A stretch of 64,000 nucleotides of DNA from Parenemella sanctibonifatiensis (GTDB lineage Bacteria; Actinomycetota; Actinomycetes; Propionibacteriales; Propionibacteriaceae), in assembly GCF_002250565.1 (NCBI RefSeq), contig NZ_NMVJ01000001.1, positions 1 through 64,000 on the forward strand, read 5' to 3'. Position numbers and translations under genes: made by a program. Below, in pieces: positions 35,340 through 43,734 of this stretch (its first letter is position 1; every line of letters begins with the position of its first letter). The notes under the pieces are model-generated. The model saw nothing but the letters and a program-made list of their open reading frames with translations, ran no database searches and was not told where the DNA came from.

Positions 35340-36995
35340 TCAGGCCTGGGCCGCGGCCGCCTCCTGGAACTGTTCCCGGGACGGGTCACCGACGGCCGGC
35401 GTCCATTCCTTGCTGACGAAACTGGCCCACGCATCCGGGCTCTCCAGACCTCGGATGATCGAGGTGTGCAGGTCCTTGATACGCGATGTGAACTTGGCTC
35501 GCTCCGAGGTCCAGGCCTCCGAGAACAGGCCCAGCGAGGCATCGGGGATGGCGGTCGGCAGGAACTCACTCACGTACTCGTGCATCCTGGTCGCGACGTC
35601 GTCGTAGCCCGGGATGTAGATGTCGAACAAGCTGGTACGCCCGGCGTACCCCAGCCCGCCGATCATGTCAGCCGTACGCGGCTCGGACCGGATCACCGGA
35701 TCAGTGCCGTCGAGGTCGTAATGGACGCCCTCGACGCCGTACTCGCCGGTGAGATACTGCCGGGTGCCGAACGGGGCGGCAATGTAGTTGAAGATCTGCA
35801 GCAGTTCCCGCACCCGATCCTCGCTGACCGCCTTGGAGATCGCGGTGAACTCGGGATAGCCACCGCCGGCGCGGTAGTGCGGGGCGGCGCCGCCGCCGTC
35901 CCACTTCGGTAGCCGGATGTAACTCTGGCGGCGACCCTTGTGGTTGACGGTGGTGTAGCCCCAGGCCGAGAAGCCTTGGTAGAAGGCGCGGGTGACGCCC
36001 TCGCGGTACCAGCCGGACTTCCCGTCCGGGTTGCTGATCGAGTCGGGATGCAGGATGCCGGCAGCGAACATCTCCGCGGAGACCTCCAGGGCCTGGCTGT
36101 AGGCCTCGGTCTCGTAGGCGTGGGTGAAGGTGCCGTCATCGGACACGGTCCAGCCGTTCGGCGCCCCGCACATCTGCAGCGCCGGGTTGAGCAGGGTGAT
36201 CACCGGATCGGCGCCGAGGGCAAACTTCCCGCCCCCGGTCATCTCCTTGAACATGTCGAGCAGTTCCTCACCGTTGGCCGGCTCCGGGTCCGCGGCCAGA
36301 CCAATGCTCTCCATGTCGTCGCTCCAGACGTTGATCTGGCTGCTGATCGCGACCGTGGGTCGGGTGACGCCCCACAGTCGACCGTTCAACGACGACACCT
36401 TCCAGACTGCGCTGGGCAGCGCAGCCAGCGACGGATACTCCTGCACGTTGTCGCCGCTCAGATACGGAGTGAGGTCGTGGAACTTCGACTCCATCATCGA
36501 TTCCATCTGCGGCACCGGCATGATCATCATCAGGTCGGGCAGGTCATTACCGGCCAGGGTGACGGCAAACTTGTCGCGATACTCGGCGTACCCGCCGATG
36601 ATGATCTCGAACTGGTTGCCCATGTCGGTGGCGAACTGCTCGTACCAGCGGTTGCCCGGCCGCGGCGTCTGCGCGACCGATCCCTCGGCGAGGTAGCTGA
36701 ACGGCTCGGTCTGCGGCAGCGGGATGCCGGGCATGTCGGTGATCTCGGGAAAGTGGTAGTACGCCGCTGGGACCCCCTGCTCGGGATCGCCCGGCAGGTC
36801 CGGTTCGACGTTTCCGTACGGGGTGTAGGTCGGCAGGCTGTCGTCGGTGGACTGCGCGCCACCGCCGCCGGCGTTGCCACCCCCTGCGCCCGGATCGGCG
36901 TCGGTGGAACAGGCAGCCACCCCGGTGGCAGCCAGGCCGAGCCCGGCGGCACCGCCCAAAATCTGGCGACGACTGATGGAGGATGTGATGCCCAT
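35340..36995 (-). CDS. Extracellular solute-binding lipoprotein (family 1, large type)
   Basis: 551 residues starting at the ATG at 36995, with AAAGGAG 8 bases upstream. The signal has twin Arg (ISRRQILGGAAGLGLAATG) followed by lipobox VAAC, so it is a membrane-anchored binding protein, probably Tat-exported. A Gly-rich linker is followed by the carbohydrate-binding-protein fold (NQFEIIIGGYAEYRDKFAVT, DLPDLMMIMPVPQMESMM). Length fits the large LplA-like class that binds oligosaccharides. No permease gene adjoins it; the glycosidase downstream is its only partner here, so the membrane part must be elsewhere. Confidence 0.9.
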   Translation of the reverse strand: MGITSSISRRQILGGAAGLGLAATGVAACSTDADPGAGGGNAGGGGAQSTDDSLPTYTPYGNVEPDLPGDPEQGVPAAYYHFPEITDMPGIPLPQTEPFSYLAEGSVAQTPRPGNRWYEQFATDMGNQFEIIIGGYAEYRDKFAVTLAGNDLPDLMMIMPVPQMESMMESKFHDLTPYLSGDNVQEYPSLAALPSAVWKVSSLNGRLWGVTRPTVAISSQINVWSDDMESIGLAADPEPANGEELLDMFKEMTGGGKFALGADPVITLLNPALQMCGAPNGWTVSDDGTFTHAYETEAYSQALEVSAEMFAAGILHPDSISNPDGKSGWYREGVTRAFYQGFSAWGYTTVNHKGRRQSYIRLPKWDGGGAAPHYRAGGGYPEFTAISKAVSEDRVRELLQIFNYIAAPFGTRQYLTGEYGVEGVHYDLDGTDPVIRSEPRTADMIGGLGYAGRTSLFDIYIPGYDDVATRMHEYVSEFLPTAIPDASLGLFSEAWTSERAKFTSRIKDLHTSIIRGLESPDAWASFVSKEWTPAVGDPSREQFQEAAAAQA

Positions 36996-37104
36996 GAAAG
37001 CAGCTCCTTTGACTGAAACTCTCTGGATCAGTTCGACGCTATTGCGGGCAAGCGTCACCGGGAAGTGCTTTCCATGGCTCGTTACCAAGTTGAGACCCGA
37101 CGTG

Positions 37105-37803
37105 TCAGTCCAGCCGACGGACCTGTTGGGTACCGCGCCGGTCACGCACCACCACGCCGACCCCGACCAACTGCCCAGCCAACTCCTCGGCCTCGCCGCG
37201 TCGCTTGTCCTCACGGGCCCGTCGCCGTGCCGCCAGCAGGGCCTGAACCGCTTCCGGAAGCTCGGGATCACCTTCGACCCAGGTGGTGTACTGACCTTCG
37301 CGTGGGTCGCCGGTGCCCAGCCAGGGATAGTCGGCCCGTCGCAGTGCCCGCCCCAGCGCTGACACCAGCACGTCATCGAGCTCGGCTCGGGCCAATTCGA
37401 CTCCCCCGTCACCCACGATGACCAGTTCGCCGCCGTCGTGGAAGATCTCCGCGATCTCCTCGCGGGCAAACCGGCGGGATCGCTTGGCAGCGTGCCAGGT
37501 CAGGTCCTCGGCCGTGACGTCGACGCTGCCGACCTCCGCACGCCAGCCCTGCCCCAGCAGAGCACCAGCAACCAGGCCAACCACCGCCAGCACCGGAGCC
37601 GCGATGACCGGCGGGAAGGCAGCCGGGATCCGCAACACGATCGGCGCCTCTCCGAACAGGCCGATCAGCCAGCTGGCGGCCGGCGCCGCCAGCAGCCCCA
37701 GCAGCACGCCGGCGATCGCACCGACAGCCGCGAAGGCCACCACCCAGCCACCGCCGGCCGCGACATGGTCGACCTCGACGTGATCGGTTCTCGCCTCAGC
37801 CAT
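37105..37803 (-). CDS. Membrane protein with cytoplasmic PH-like domain
   Basis: 232 residues. Two hydrophobic segments (about residues 18-50 and 60-88: WVVAFAAVGAIAGVLLGLLA and PPVIAAPVLAVVGLVAGALL) are followed by a soluble part that starts VTAEDLTWHAAKRSRRFARE and contains EIAEIFHDGGELVIVGDGGV, a strand pattern like bacterial PH domains (YqeB type). A charged C-terminal tail (RRRAREDKRRGEAEEL) ends it. The ATG overlaps the upstream TetR stop by 8 bases, so it is the likely target and partner of that regulator. Function is unknown. Confidence 0.75.
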   Translation of the reverse strand: MAEARTDHVEVDHVAAGGGWVVAFAAVGAIAGVLLGLLAAPAASWLIGLFGEAPIVLRIPAAFPPVIAAPVLAVVGLVAGALLGQGWRAEVGSVDVTAEDLTWHAAKRSRRFAREEIAEIFHDGGELVIVGDGGVELARAELDDVLVSALGRALRRADYPWLGTGDPREGQYTTWVEGDPELPEAVQALLAARRRAREDKRRGEAEELAGQLVGVGVVVRDRRGTQQVRRLD

Positions 37804-38389
37804 GGGAGACCCCGACAGCCAGGTAGGCCGCGACAGTCCGGCGCAGCTTCGCGGCCGGCGGCCCTCCCTCGGCGCCACTGAGGAAGCAGCCGTCACACAG
37901 CGACTGCAGCCAGGCCGCAGTCTCAGCCGGGTCGAGCGCCGGATCGATCTCCCCGGCAGCGATGCCGCGGGCGACATGACGGGTGAGCTCGTCGCGCGTG
38001 GTGGCATCGGTCGCCTCGACAACGGCGAGCAGCTCGGAGTCGTGCCGAACCCGTCGCATCAGTTCGATCACCAAGCCAAGAGCCAACGGCGAGTCCGCAT
38101 CGGCGACAAGCTCATCAAGGATGGACAGGATCGCCTCGGTCGGCGGCCGGTCGGCGTACCGATCCAGCACCGCGCGGACCTTGGGGCCGTCCTCGACGAA
38201 GATGGCACGGAACAGTGCGGGCTTGTCCCCGAAGTAATAGAAGACGCTGGCCGGGCTCACTCCCGCGCCGCGGGCAACGTCGGCGACGCTGGTCTCCTCG
38301 AAACCGCGTTCGGCGAACATCACCGCCGCCATGTCCACCAGCGCCTGCCGTCGCTGGGCCGAGCGTTGCGGGTCTGCCGTGCGCGCCAT
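37796..38389 (-). CDS. TetR-family transcriptional regulator
   Basis: 197 residues from the ATG at 38389 (AGGAG upstream). The helix-turn-helix is in AVMFAERGFEETSVADVARG and GVSPASVFYYFGDKPALFRA. The C-terminal ligand domain ends in a Cys-containing helix (LQSLCDGCFLSGAEGG). It overlaps the downstream membrane-protein gene by 8 bases, so the two are one unit. A palindromic site lies 36-60 bases upstream, most likely its own operator. Confidence 0.93.
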   Translation of the reverse strand: MARTADPQRSAQRRQALVDMAAVMFAERGFEETSVADVARGAGVSPASVFYYFGDKPALFRAIFVEDGPKVRAVLDRYADRPPTEAILSILDELVADADSPLALGLVIELMRRVRHDSELLAVVEATDATTRDELTRHVARGIAAGEIDPALDPAETAAWLQSLCDGCFLSGAEGGPPAAKLRRTVAAYLAVGVSHG

Positions 38390-38424
38390 CGGGATCAACT
38401 CCTGCGGATCGGGATGGCAATAGT

Positions 38425-38451
38425 TTGACTGACCAGTCAGACAATTGTCAA
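38425..38451. promoter_or_regulatory. TetR operator and adjoining palindrome
   Basis: TGACTGACCAGTCA (38426-38439) is a near-perfect palindrome (12 of 14), followed by GACAATTGTC (38440-38449), a perfect 10-base palindrome. On the minus strand TTGACA (from 38451) is a good -35 for the tetR gene, so both palindromes lie in its promoter. Autorepression is inferred. Confidence 0.65.
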
Positions 38452-38589
38452 TGGTGTCGTCCGCCGAACCCTGCCGGGGCACATCCAGCTAGTCGGCCGG
38501 GGATGAGCTCGCCGGCCGCTGCCTGTAATGTTCGACTCATCCCGAGCGGCCCGGCCGGCCGCCTGACAGAGCGATGGAAAGAGAATCTT

Positions 38590-39102
38590 GTGTCCGAACT
38601 CCGCGACGCTCGTGCCGAGGACGCCCTCGGCATTGCCCAGGTGCTCACGCGCGGCTGGCAGGACGCCTACACCGGATTGATGCCGCAGGCCTACCTCGAC
38701 AACCTCGACCCGAGGGAACGGCTCCCGCACTGGGAGGGCGTCCTCAGCACGCTCGATGAGCGAGAGTTCGTGCTGGTCACCGAGCTCGGTGGCGACGTCG
38801 TGGGTGTCTGTCACGTGCGTCCGAGCCGGGACGAGGATGCCACCGCCGACACCGCCGAGATCGTGGCGATCTACGTCAATTCGGGCCTGTGGGGCACCGG
38901 AGTGGGCCACGCATTGCACACCGAGGCAATCGCGCGGATGAGGAAGATGGGCTACACCGAGGTCACCCTGTGGGTGCTTGACGGCAACCGACTGGCCAGC
39001 AAGTTCTATGACCGACACCAGTGGGCCGAGGATGAGGACACTCGCGCCTTCGAGCGGGAAGGCTTCCAACTCGTGGAGAAGCGTCGCCGTTTGGCGCTCT
39101 GA
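38590..39102 (+). CDS. GNAT-family N-acetyltransferase
   Basis: 170 residues from GTG at 38590 with GGAAAGAG upstream. The acetyl-CoA site is seen in EIVAIYVNSGLWGTGVGHALH (motif A, here without the usual R/Q-x-x-G-x-G/A but with GTGVG) and the family end KMGYTEVTLWVLDGNRLASK plus FYDRHQWAEDEDTRAFEREG. Substrate is unknown. TAATGT at 38526 is a likely -10. The final codons and stop (RRLAL, TGA) are repeated twice more directly downstream by a 24-bp tandem duplication. Confidence 0.85.
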   Translation: MSELRDARAEDALGIAQVLTRGWQDAYTGLMPQAYLDNLDPRERLPHWEGVLSTLDEREFVLVTELGGDVVGVCHVRPSRDEDATADTAEIVAIYVNSGLWGTGVGHALHTEAIARMRKMGYTEVTLWVLDGNRLASKFYDRHQWAEDEDTRAFEREGFQLVEKRRRLAL

Positions 39103-39150
39103 ATGTCTCGCCGTTTGGCGCTCTGAATGTCTCGCCGTTTGGCGCTCTGA
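39084..39150 (+). repeat. Three 24-bp repeats containing a stop codon
   Basis: TCGCCGTTTGGCGCTCTGAA followed by TGTC recurs with a 24-base period (39084-39107, 39108-39131, 39132-39150, the last cut short). The first unit encodes the end of the GNAT protein and its TGA; later units repeat it in the gap before hemW. TTGGCG and CGCCG inside each unit can also pair as small hairpins. Confidence 0.9.
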
Positions 39151-39162
39151 CAGCGGTGCTGG

Positions 39163-40407
39163 TCAGGGCAGCAGCGAGCGGATGACCGCGTCTGCCAACA
39201 GCCTGCCTCGCTGGGTCAGCACGATCCGGTCCTCGACCATCTGCAGCAGTCCCCGATCGATCTGGTCGGGCACCTGCCGCTGCCCCTCCTCGCGTAGGTC
39301 GGCGATCCGCAGCCCGGCCGCGAGCCGCAACTCCAGCATCACCTTCTCCACATAGGTGTCCTCATCGCTGAGCACCTCGTGGTCCTCGATCGGCAGGCCG
39401 ACGGCGACCCGGTCGGCGTACGCGCGCGGATGCTTGACGTTCCACCAGCGCACCCCGGCGACGTGGCTGTGCGCGCCCGGTCCGATCCCCCACCAGTGGT
39501 CACCGCGCCAATAGGCGAGGTTGTGCCGGCAGGCGTGGCCCTCCTTGGCCCAGTTCGACAGTTCGTACGCCTGATAGCCCGCCTGCGCGAACAGCTCCTC
39601 GGCCAGCAGGTACTTGTCGGCCTGGTCGTCATCATCGGGTGGCGGCATCTGGCCGCGGCGGATCTGGGCCGCCAGCCGGGTGCCCGGCTCAACGATCAGC
39701 GCGTACGCCGATGCGTGGTCGGTGTCGGCCTCGATGACGGCCTCCACCGACGTACGCCAGTCCTGCGCAGACTCACCCGGGGTGCCATGGATCAGGTCCA
39801 GGCTGATGGATTCGAAGCCGGCTGCCCGCGCCCACCGCACCGCCTCCAGTGCGCGGCCCGGGGTGTGGCGCCGTTCCAGGGTCGCCAGCACGTGCGGCAC
39901 CGCCGACTGCATCCCCATCGACAGGCGGGTGTAACCGGCCTCGCGCAGTTCGGTCAGATAACGCGGGCTGAGCGTCTCCGGGTTGGCCTCGGTGGTGACC
40001 TCGGCGCCCGGCGCGAGGCCGAACTCGGCCTGGATCGTGGCCAGCAGCTGGGCATGCTGGGCCGAGCTGAGCAGGGTCGGGGTGCCGCCGCCGACAAAGA
40101 CGGTCCGCACCGGCCCGACCTCGCCCAGCAGTTCTCGGGCCCGCCGCAACTCGACCAGCGCTGCGGCCAGATAGCTGGCCGGCCCGGTCCCGGGCACCTC
40201 ATCGAGTTCACGCGGGGTGTAGGTGTTGAAGTCGCAGTAGCCGCAGCGGGTCGCGCAGAACGGCACGTGCCAATAGATCGACAGGCCCCGGTCACCGGCG
40301 CCGGCAGCGATCCGGTCGGTGACGGCAGCGGGCCAGGTCGTGGCGGCGTCGTCCGCAAGCGGCAGCAGTCCTGGAATCACACGCTTCACCCTACTGAGCG
40401 ACCCCAT
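39163..40407 (-). CDS. hemW: Radical SAM heme chaperone HemW (oxygen-independent coproporphyrinogen oxidase-like)
   Basis: 414 residues from the ATG at 40407; starts further in (GTG 40389) are possible. The [4Fe-4S]/SAM site is IYWHVPFCATRCGYCDFNTY, CxxxCxxC. Other markers are VGGGTPTLLSSAQ, EANPETLSPRYLTELREAGY and the C-terminal HemN-like winged part. HemW inserts heme into target proteins and lacks true CPO activity; the N-terminal motif is the HemW rather than HemN type. It lies in the actinobacterial lepA-hemW-hrcA order, separated from both by accessory genes. Confidence 0.93.
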   Translation of the reverse strand: MGSLSRVKRVIPGLLPLADDAATTWPAAVTDRIAAGAGDRGLSIYWHVPFCATRCGYCDFNTYTPRELDEVPGTGPASYLAAALVELRRARELLGEVGPVRTVFVGGGTPTLLSSAQHAQLLATIQAEFGLAPGAEVTTEANPETLSPRYLTELREAGYTRLSMGMQSAVPHVLATLERRHTPGRALEAVRWARAAGFESISLDLIHGTPGESAQDWRTSVEAVIEADTDHASAYALIVEPGTRLAAQIRRGQMPPPDDDDQADKYLLAEELFAQAGYQAYELSNWAKEGHACRHNLAYWRGDHWWGIGPGAHSHVAGVRWWNVKHPRAYADRVAVGLPIEDHEVLSDEDTYVEKVMLELRLAAGLRIADLREEGQRQVPDQIDRGLLQMVEDRIVLTQRGRLLADAVIRSLLP

Positions 40408-40438
40408 TCGGACGCGGTGTGCAGGCCGAACCGGTCGC

Positions 40439-40456
40439 TGAAATTTCAACTATGCT
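40439..40456 (+). promoter_or_regulatory. Leaderless promoter with flanking palindrome before the sugar-binding protein gene
   Basis: TATGCT (40451-40456) is a TANNNT -10 ending 7 bases before the ATG at 40464, and there is no Shine-Dalgarno sequence. TGAAATTTCA (40439-40448) is a perfect 10-base palindrome directly upstream and could be an operator. Confidence 0.6.
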
Positions 40457-40463
40457 GTCGCCC

Positions 40464-41735
40464 ATGTCCTTCACTCGACGTCATGTCCTCGGCCTGTCGG
40501 CCGGTATCGCAGCCGCCGCCACGCTGGCTGCCTGCGGCTCTAACACCGGTCGCCCGAACGAGGGCGGCGGTGGCGGCGACGGCGAGACCCCGAGCCTGAC
40601 GCAGTGGTACCACGAGTACGGCGAGGACGGCGTCCAGGATGCGGTCACCCGGTACGCCGAGGAATACCCGGACGCCACCGTCGAGGCGGTCTGGCAAGTC
40701 GGCGACTACGACAAGTTGGTGCCCGCCGCGCTGCTCGGTCAAGACGCCCCCGACGTCTTCGAATTCGCCAACGGGCCCTCGCTGGACATGATCAAGGCCG
40801 GTCAGGTCGTCGATCTCACCGACGTGGTGGGCGATGCCCGCAGCGACTTCCCCGAGTCGATCCTCGCGCCGATGGTCTACGAGGACAAGGTCTGGGGCAT
40901 CCCGCAGACCGTCGACATGCAGATGCTCTACTACCGCAAGTCCGCCGTCGAGGCGGCCGGCCTGGCGGCACCCACGACGCTGGCCGAACTGGTCGAGGTC
41001 TCCCAGGCCGTCGCCGGCAACGGCGGCGGTTTCTTCGCGGGCAACGACGGCGGACTTGGCGTCCTGGGTCAGGTCATCATCTGGGCTGCCGGCTATCCGC
41101 TCCTCAACGACGACCTCACCGATGCCGGCTGGAATGACCCGGCCTTCGCCGAGGCCGTGTCTGCCTTCCGTGACTTCTACAACTCCTCTGGCTACGTCAA
41201 GGCCGCCTCGGCCGACTGGTCCAGCCCCGCCCCCTTCATCAACGGCGAGTGCAACCTGCAGTGGACCGGCCTGTGGAACCTCCCGCAGATCATGGAGGCC
41301 CACGGCGACGACGTCGGCGTCATCCCCTTCCCCGCCATCGGCGGCCAGGGCGAGACCGCAGTGGCCATCGGCGCCTACTCCGCCTGCGTCACCGCCAATC
41401 GACCCAATGTCGAAGCCGCCAAGGACTTCGTCCGCTGGCTGTGGATCGATCAGGCCGACAAGCAGGTCGAGTTCTCCACCGCCTTCGGCGCCCACATCCC
41501 GGCCCGCACCAGCTTGGCCGGCGAGGCCGAGATGCTGGCCTCGGGCCCCGGCGCTGACGCAGTCGAGATGGTCAACCAGTGGGGCCACGGCCCGGACCTG
41601 TTCTGGTCCTCCCCCTCCTCGGATGCCTACTCCAGCGCCCTGAACAACATCGTGGTCCGCGGCGCCGACGCGGCAGCGGAGATCCAGACCGCGGCCAGCG
41701 CCGTCAGCGCAGAGCTCAAGCGCCTCAACGGCTGA
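40464..41735 (+). CDS. Sugar ABC transporter solute-binding lipoprotein
   Basis: 423 residues from ATG 40464 (leaderless -10 upstream); an ATG four codons earlier is in frame but overlaps the -10. The signal is FTRRHVLGLSAGIAAAATLA followed by lipobox LAAC, with twin Arg. The mature part matches family-1 sugar-binding proteins: LVPAALLGQDAPDVFEFANG, FINGECNLQWTGLWNLPQIM, and FSTAFGAHIPARTSLAGEAE. It captures a sugar and delivers it to the two permeases that follow. No ATPase gene is present, so a shared MsmK-like ATPase is expected. Confidence 0.93.
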   Translation: MSFTRRHVLGLSAGIAAAATLAACGSNTGRPNEGGGGGDGETPSLTQWYHEYGEDGVQDAVTRYAEEYPDATVEAVWQVGDYDKLVPAALLGQDAPDVFEFANGPSLDMIKAGQVVDLTDVVGDARSDFPESILAPMVYEDKVWGIPQTVDMQMLYYRKSAVEAAGLAAPTTLAELVEVSQAVAGNGGGFFAGNDGGLGVLGQVIIWAAGYPLLNDDLTDAGWNDPAFAEAVSAFRDFYNSSGYVKAASADWSSPAPFINGECNLQWTGLWNLPQIMEAHGDDVGVIPFPAIGGQGETAVAIGAYSACVTANRPNVEAAKDFVRWLWIDQADKQVEFSTAFGAHIPARTSLAGEAEMLASGPGADAVEMVNQWGHGPDLFWSSPSSDAYSSALNNIVVRGADAAAEIQTAASAVSAELKRLNG

Positions 41736-41736
41736 G

Positions 41737-42687
41737 GTGTCCACCACCAGCAGCCAGCGGCGTACGCCCGCGACTCGGTCCTGGCGGGACCGGGTCGCGG
41801 GGCCGCAGCACCGCAACCTGTGGTTCTGGGCTTTCGTGGGGCCCTTCGTGGTCGGGCTGCTGGTGTTCACCTACGTTCCGGTGCTGTGGAGCGCCTACCT
41901 GTCCTTCTTCAACGCCCGCAACACCGTCACCCCGACCGATTTCGTCGGGCTGGACAACTACCTCTATCTGCTGCAGGACGAGGCCTTCCTTCGCTCCTTG
42001 GTGACCTTCACGATCTTCGCCGCCGCGATCGTCCCGCTCACCTTCGCCGGGTCGCTGGGGCTGGCGCTGCTGGTGCACCGGCTGCCCTATGCGCAGGCCT
42101 TCTTCCGGTCCGCCTTCTTCCTGCCGACGGCCTGTTCCTACGTCATCGCCGCGATGGTGTGGCGGTTGGTGTTCTTCAACGGCGCCCCATTCGGCTTCGC
42201 CAACACCGCGCTGACCAGCCTGGGGCTGGACACGGTGCAGTGGCTGACCGGCGCCACGCCGGTGCACTGGATGGTGGTGGTGAGCCTGCGGCTGTGGCTG
42301 CAGGTGGGCTTCTACATGATCCTGTTCATTGCCGGCCTGAACCGGATCCCGACCAGCACCTATGAGGCGGCGGCGCTGGACGGGGCGTACGGCTGGCGGA
42401 TGCTGCGCTGGATCACGCTGCCGCAGCTGCGCGGGGTGTCGGTGGCGGTGCTGATGCTGCTGCTCATCAACGCCTTCCAGGCCTTCGACGAGTTCATGAA
42501 CCTGTTCAACAGCACCGGTGGCTATCCCCCGTTCGCCCGGCCACCGCTGGTGCACCTGTATCTGCTGACGCTCGGGTCGGGTAGCCAGAACCTGGGCGTC
42601 GGCAGCGCCGGCACCATCATCGTGACCGCACTGATCGCGTTGTTCGGGTTGCTGCAGACGCTGGTGCTGAATCGGAGCCAGGACTGA
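41737..42687 (+). CDS. Sugar ABC transporter permease (MalF-like)
   Basis: 316 residues starting with GTG one base after the binding-protein stop. Six membrane segments are seen (first WFWAFVGPFVVGLLVFTYVP; others near residues 78-98, 110-130, 165-185, 215-235, 280-300). The cytoplasmic EAA loop is EAAALDGAYGWRMLRWITLP, the ATPase docking site. Its stop overlaps the next permease ATG (TGATGA). MalF-type, heterodimer with the next gene. Confidence 0.93.
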   Translation: MSTTSSQRRTPATRSWRDRVAGPQHRNLWFWAFVGPFVVGLLVFTYVPVLWSAYLSFFNARNTVTPTDFVGLDNYLYLLQDEAFLRSLVTFTIFAAAIVPLTFAGSLGLALLVHRLPYAQAFFRSAFFLPTACSYVIAAMVWRLVFFNGAPFGFANTALTSLGLDTVQWLTGATPVHWMVVVSLRLWLQVGFYMILFIAGLNRIPTSTYEAAALDGAYGWRMLRWITLPQLRGVSVAVLMLLLINAFQAFDEFMNLFNSTGGYPPFARPPLVHLYLLTLGSGSQNLGVGSAGTIIVTALIALFGLLQTLVLNRSQD

Positions 42688-43514
42688 TGAAACCGAGCAC
42701 ACCAATGCTGATCGTGCGCTACATCGCCCTGGTGATCGTGGCGGCAATCTTCCTGCTGCCGTTCTGGGTGATCGTGCGCAACGCGTTCTCCGATGCTGCC
42801 TGGATCGCCTCCCCGCAGTGGCACTGGCTGCCCAACCAGCTCAACCTCGACACCGTGACCCGGGTGCTGACCAACGACAACGTCCCGATCCTGGGCAGTC
42901 TGGTGAATTCAGCCATCGTCTCGGTGCTGCAGACCGCGGGCACCATCATCATCGCCCTGATGGCGGGCTACGGGATGGCCCGGTTTCCGATCCGCCCGGC
43001 ACGCTGGGTGACGGTGCTGACCCTGTTGACCTTGATGGTGCCGGCAACGGTGACCTTCGTCCCCAGCTTCGTGATGGTCTCCTCGCTCGGCTGGATCTCC
43101 ACCTTCCGAGGCCTGATCATCCCCACCATGTTCTCGGCGCTCGCGGCGTACATGTTCCGCACCTGGTTCACTGGCTTCCCCCGCGAGCTCGAGGAGGCCG
43201 CGATGATCGACGGCGCAAATCGCTGGACCACGTTCTGGCGGGTGGTGGTCCCCAACGCGACCGGCATCATCGGCGCGGTCGGCACCATCACCTTCATCGG
43301 CGCCTGGAATGCCTATCTGTGGCCGTTGCTGATCGCGCAGGACCACGACACCCGCACCATCCAGCTGACACTGAGCCAGTACATGACCTCCCAGGGCGTA
43401 CGCATCCCCGAACTCTTCACCGGTGCGTTGATCTCGATCATCCCGGTCGTGATCGTCTTCCTCGTGCTGCAGCGCTACCTGGTGCAGGGCGTGGAACAGT
43501 CGGGCATCGACTGA
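42687..43514 (+). CDS. Sugar ABC transporter permease (MalG-like)
   Basis: 275 residues. Membrane segments include YIALVIVAAIFLLPFWVIVR and the segment VLTLLTLMVPATVTFVPSFV. The EAA loop is EEAAMIDGANRWTTFWRVVV. It is the second transmembrane subunit, coupled to the first by one base of overlap. The operon SBP-permease-permease ends here; a 220-base gap with a hairpin follows before the convergent DUF2071 gene. Confidence 0.93.
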   Translation: MKPSTPMLIVRYIALVIVAAIFLLPFWVIVRNAFSDAAWIASPQWHWLPNQLNLDTVTRVLTNDNVPILGSLVNSAIVSVLQTAGTIIIALMAGYGMARFPIRPARWVTVLTLLTLMVPATVTFVPSFVMVSSLGWISTFRGLIIPTMFSALAAYMFRTWFTGFPRELEEAAMIDGANRWTTFWRVVVPNATGIIGAVGTITFIGAWNAYLWPLLIAQDHDTRTIQLTLSQYMTSQGVRIPELFTGALISIIPVVIVFLVLQRYLVQGVEQSGID

Positions 43515-43530
43515 TCCGGCGGGGGCGTAC

Positions 43531-43568
43531 GCCACATCCGGGCTTGGGTGCCGGTGGGGCCATGTGGC
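43531..43568. terminator. Hairpin downstream of the sugar ABC operon
   Basis: GCCACAT (43531-43537) and ATGTGGC (43562-43568) pair perfectly 16 bases after the stop of the second permease; the loop is GC-rich and can pair further. There is no T-run, so termination is only suggested. The rest of the 220-base gap (43515-43734) shows GTACGC hexamers but no open frame of note. Confidence 0.3.
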
Positions 43569-43734
43569 GGCTTCCCGCCCACCTCCGGCGGGCCCCGGCT
43601 GACGCCGGGTACCGCTTCGGTACGCCCGACCACACCCCGACACCGCCCCATGTCCCCACCTTCAAGGCGGGCTCCGAAGCTCAACATGTTGAGGAAACGT
43701 ACGCCCGGGACGCAGCCCGCCCGCGGTACGCAGC

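Noticed and set aside
43515-43734. Hidden small gene or RNA in the 220-base gap
   Set aside because: No frame with start signal or known RNA motif; only one hairpin and several GTACGC hexamers.
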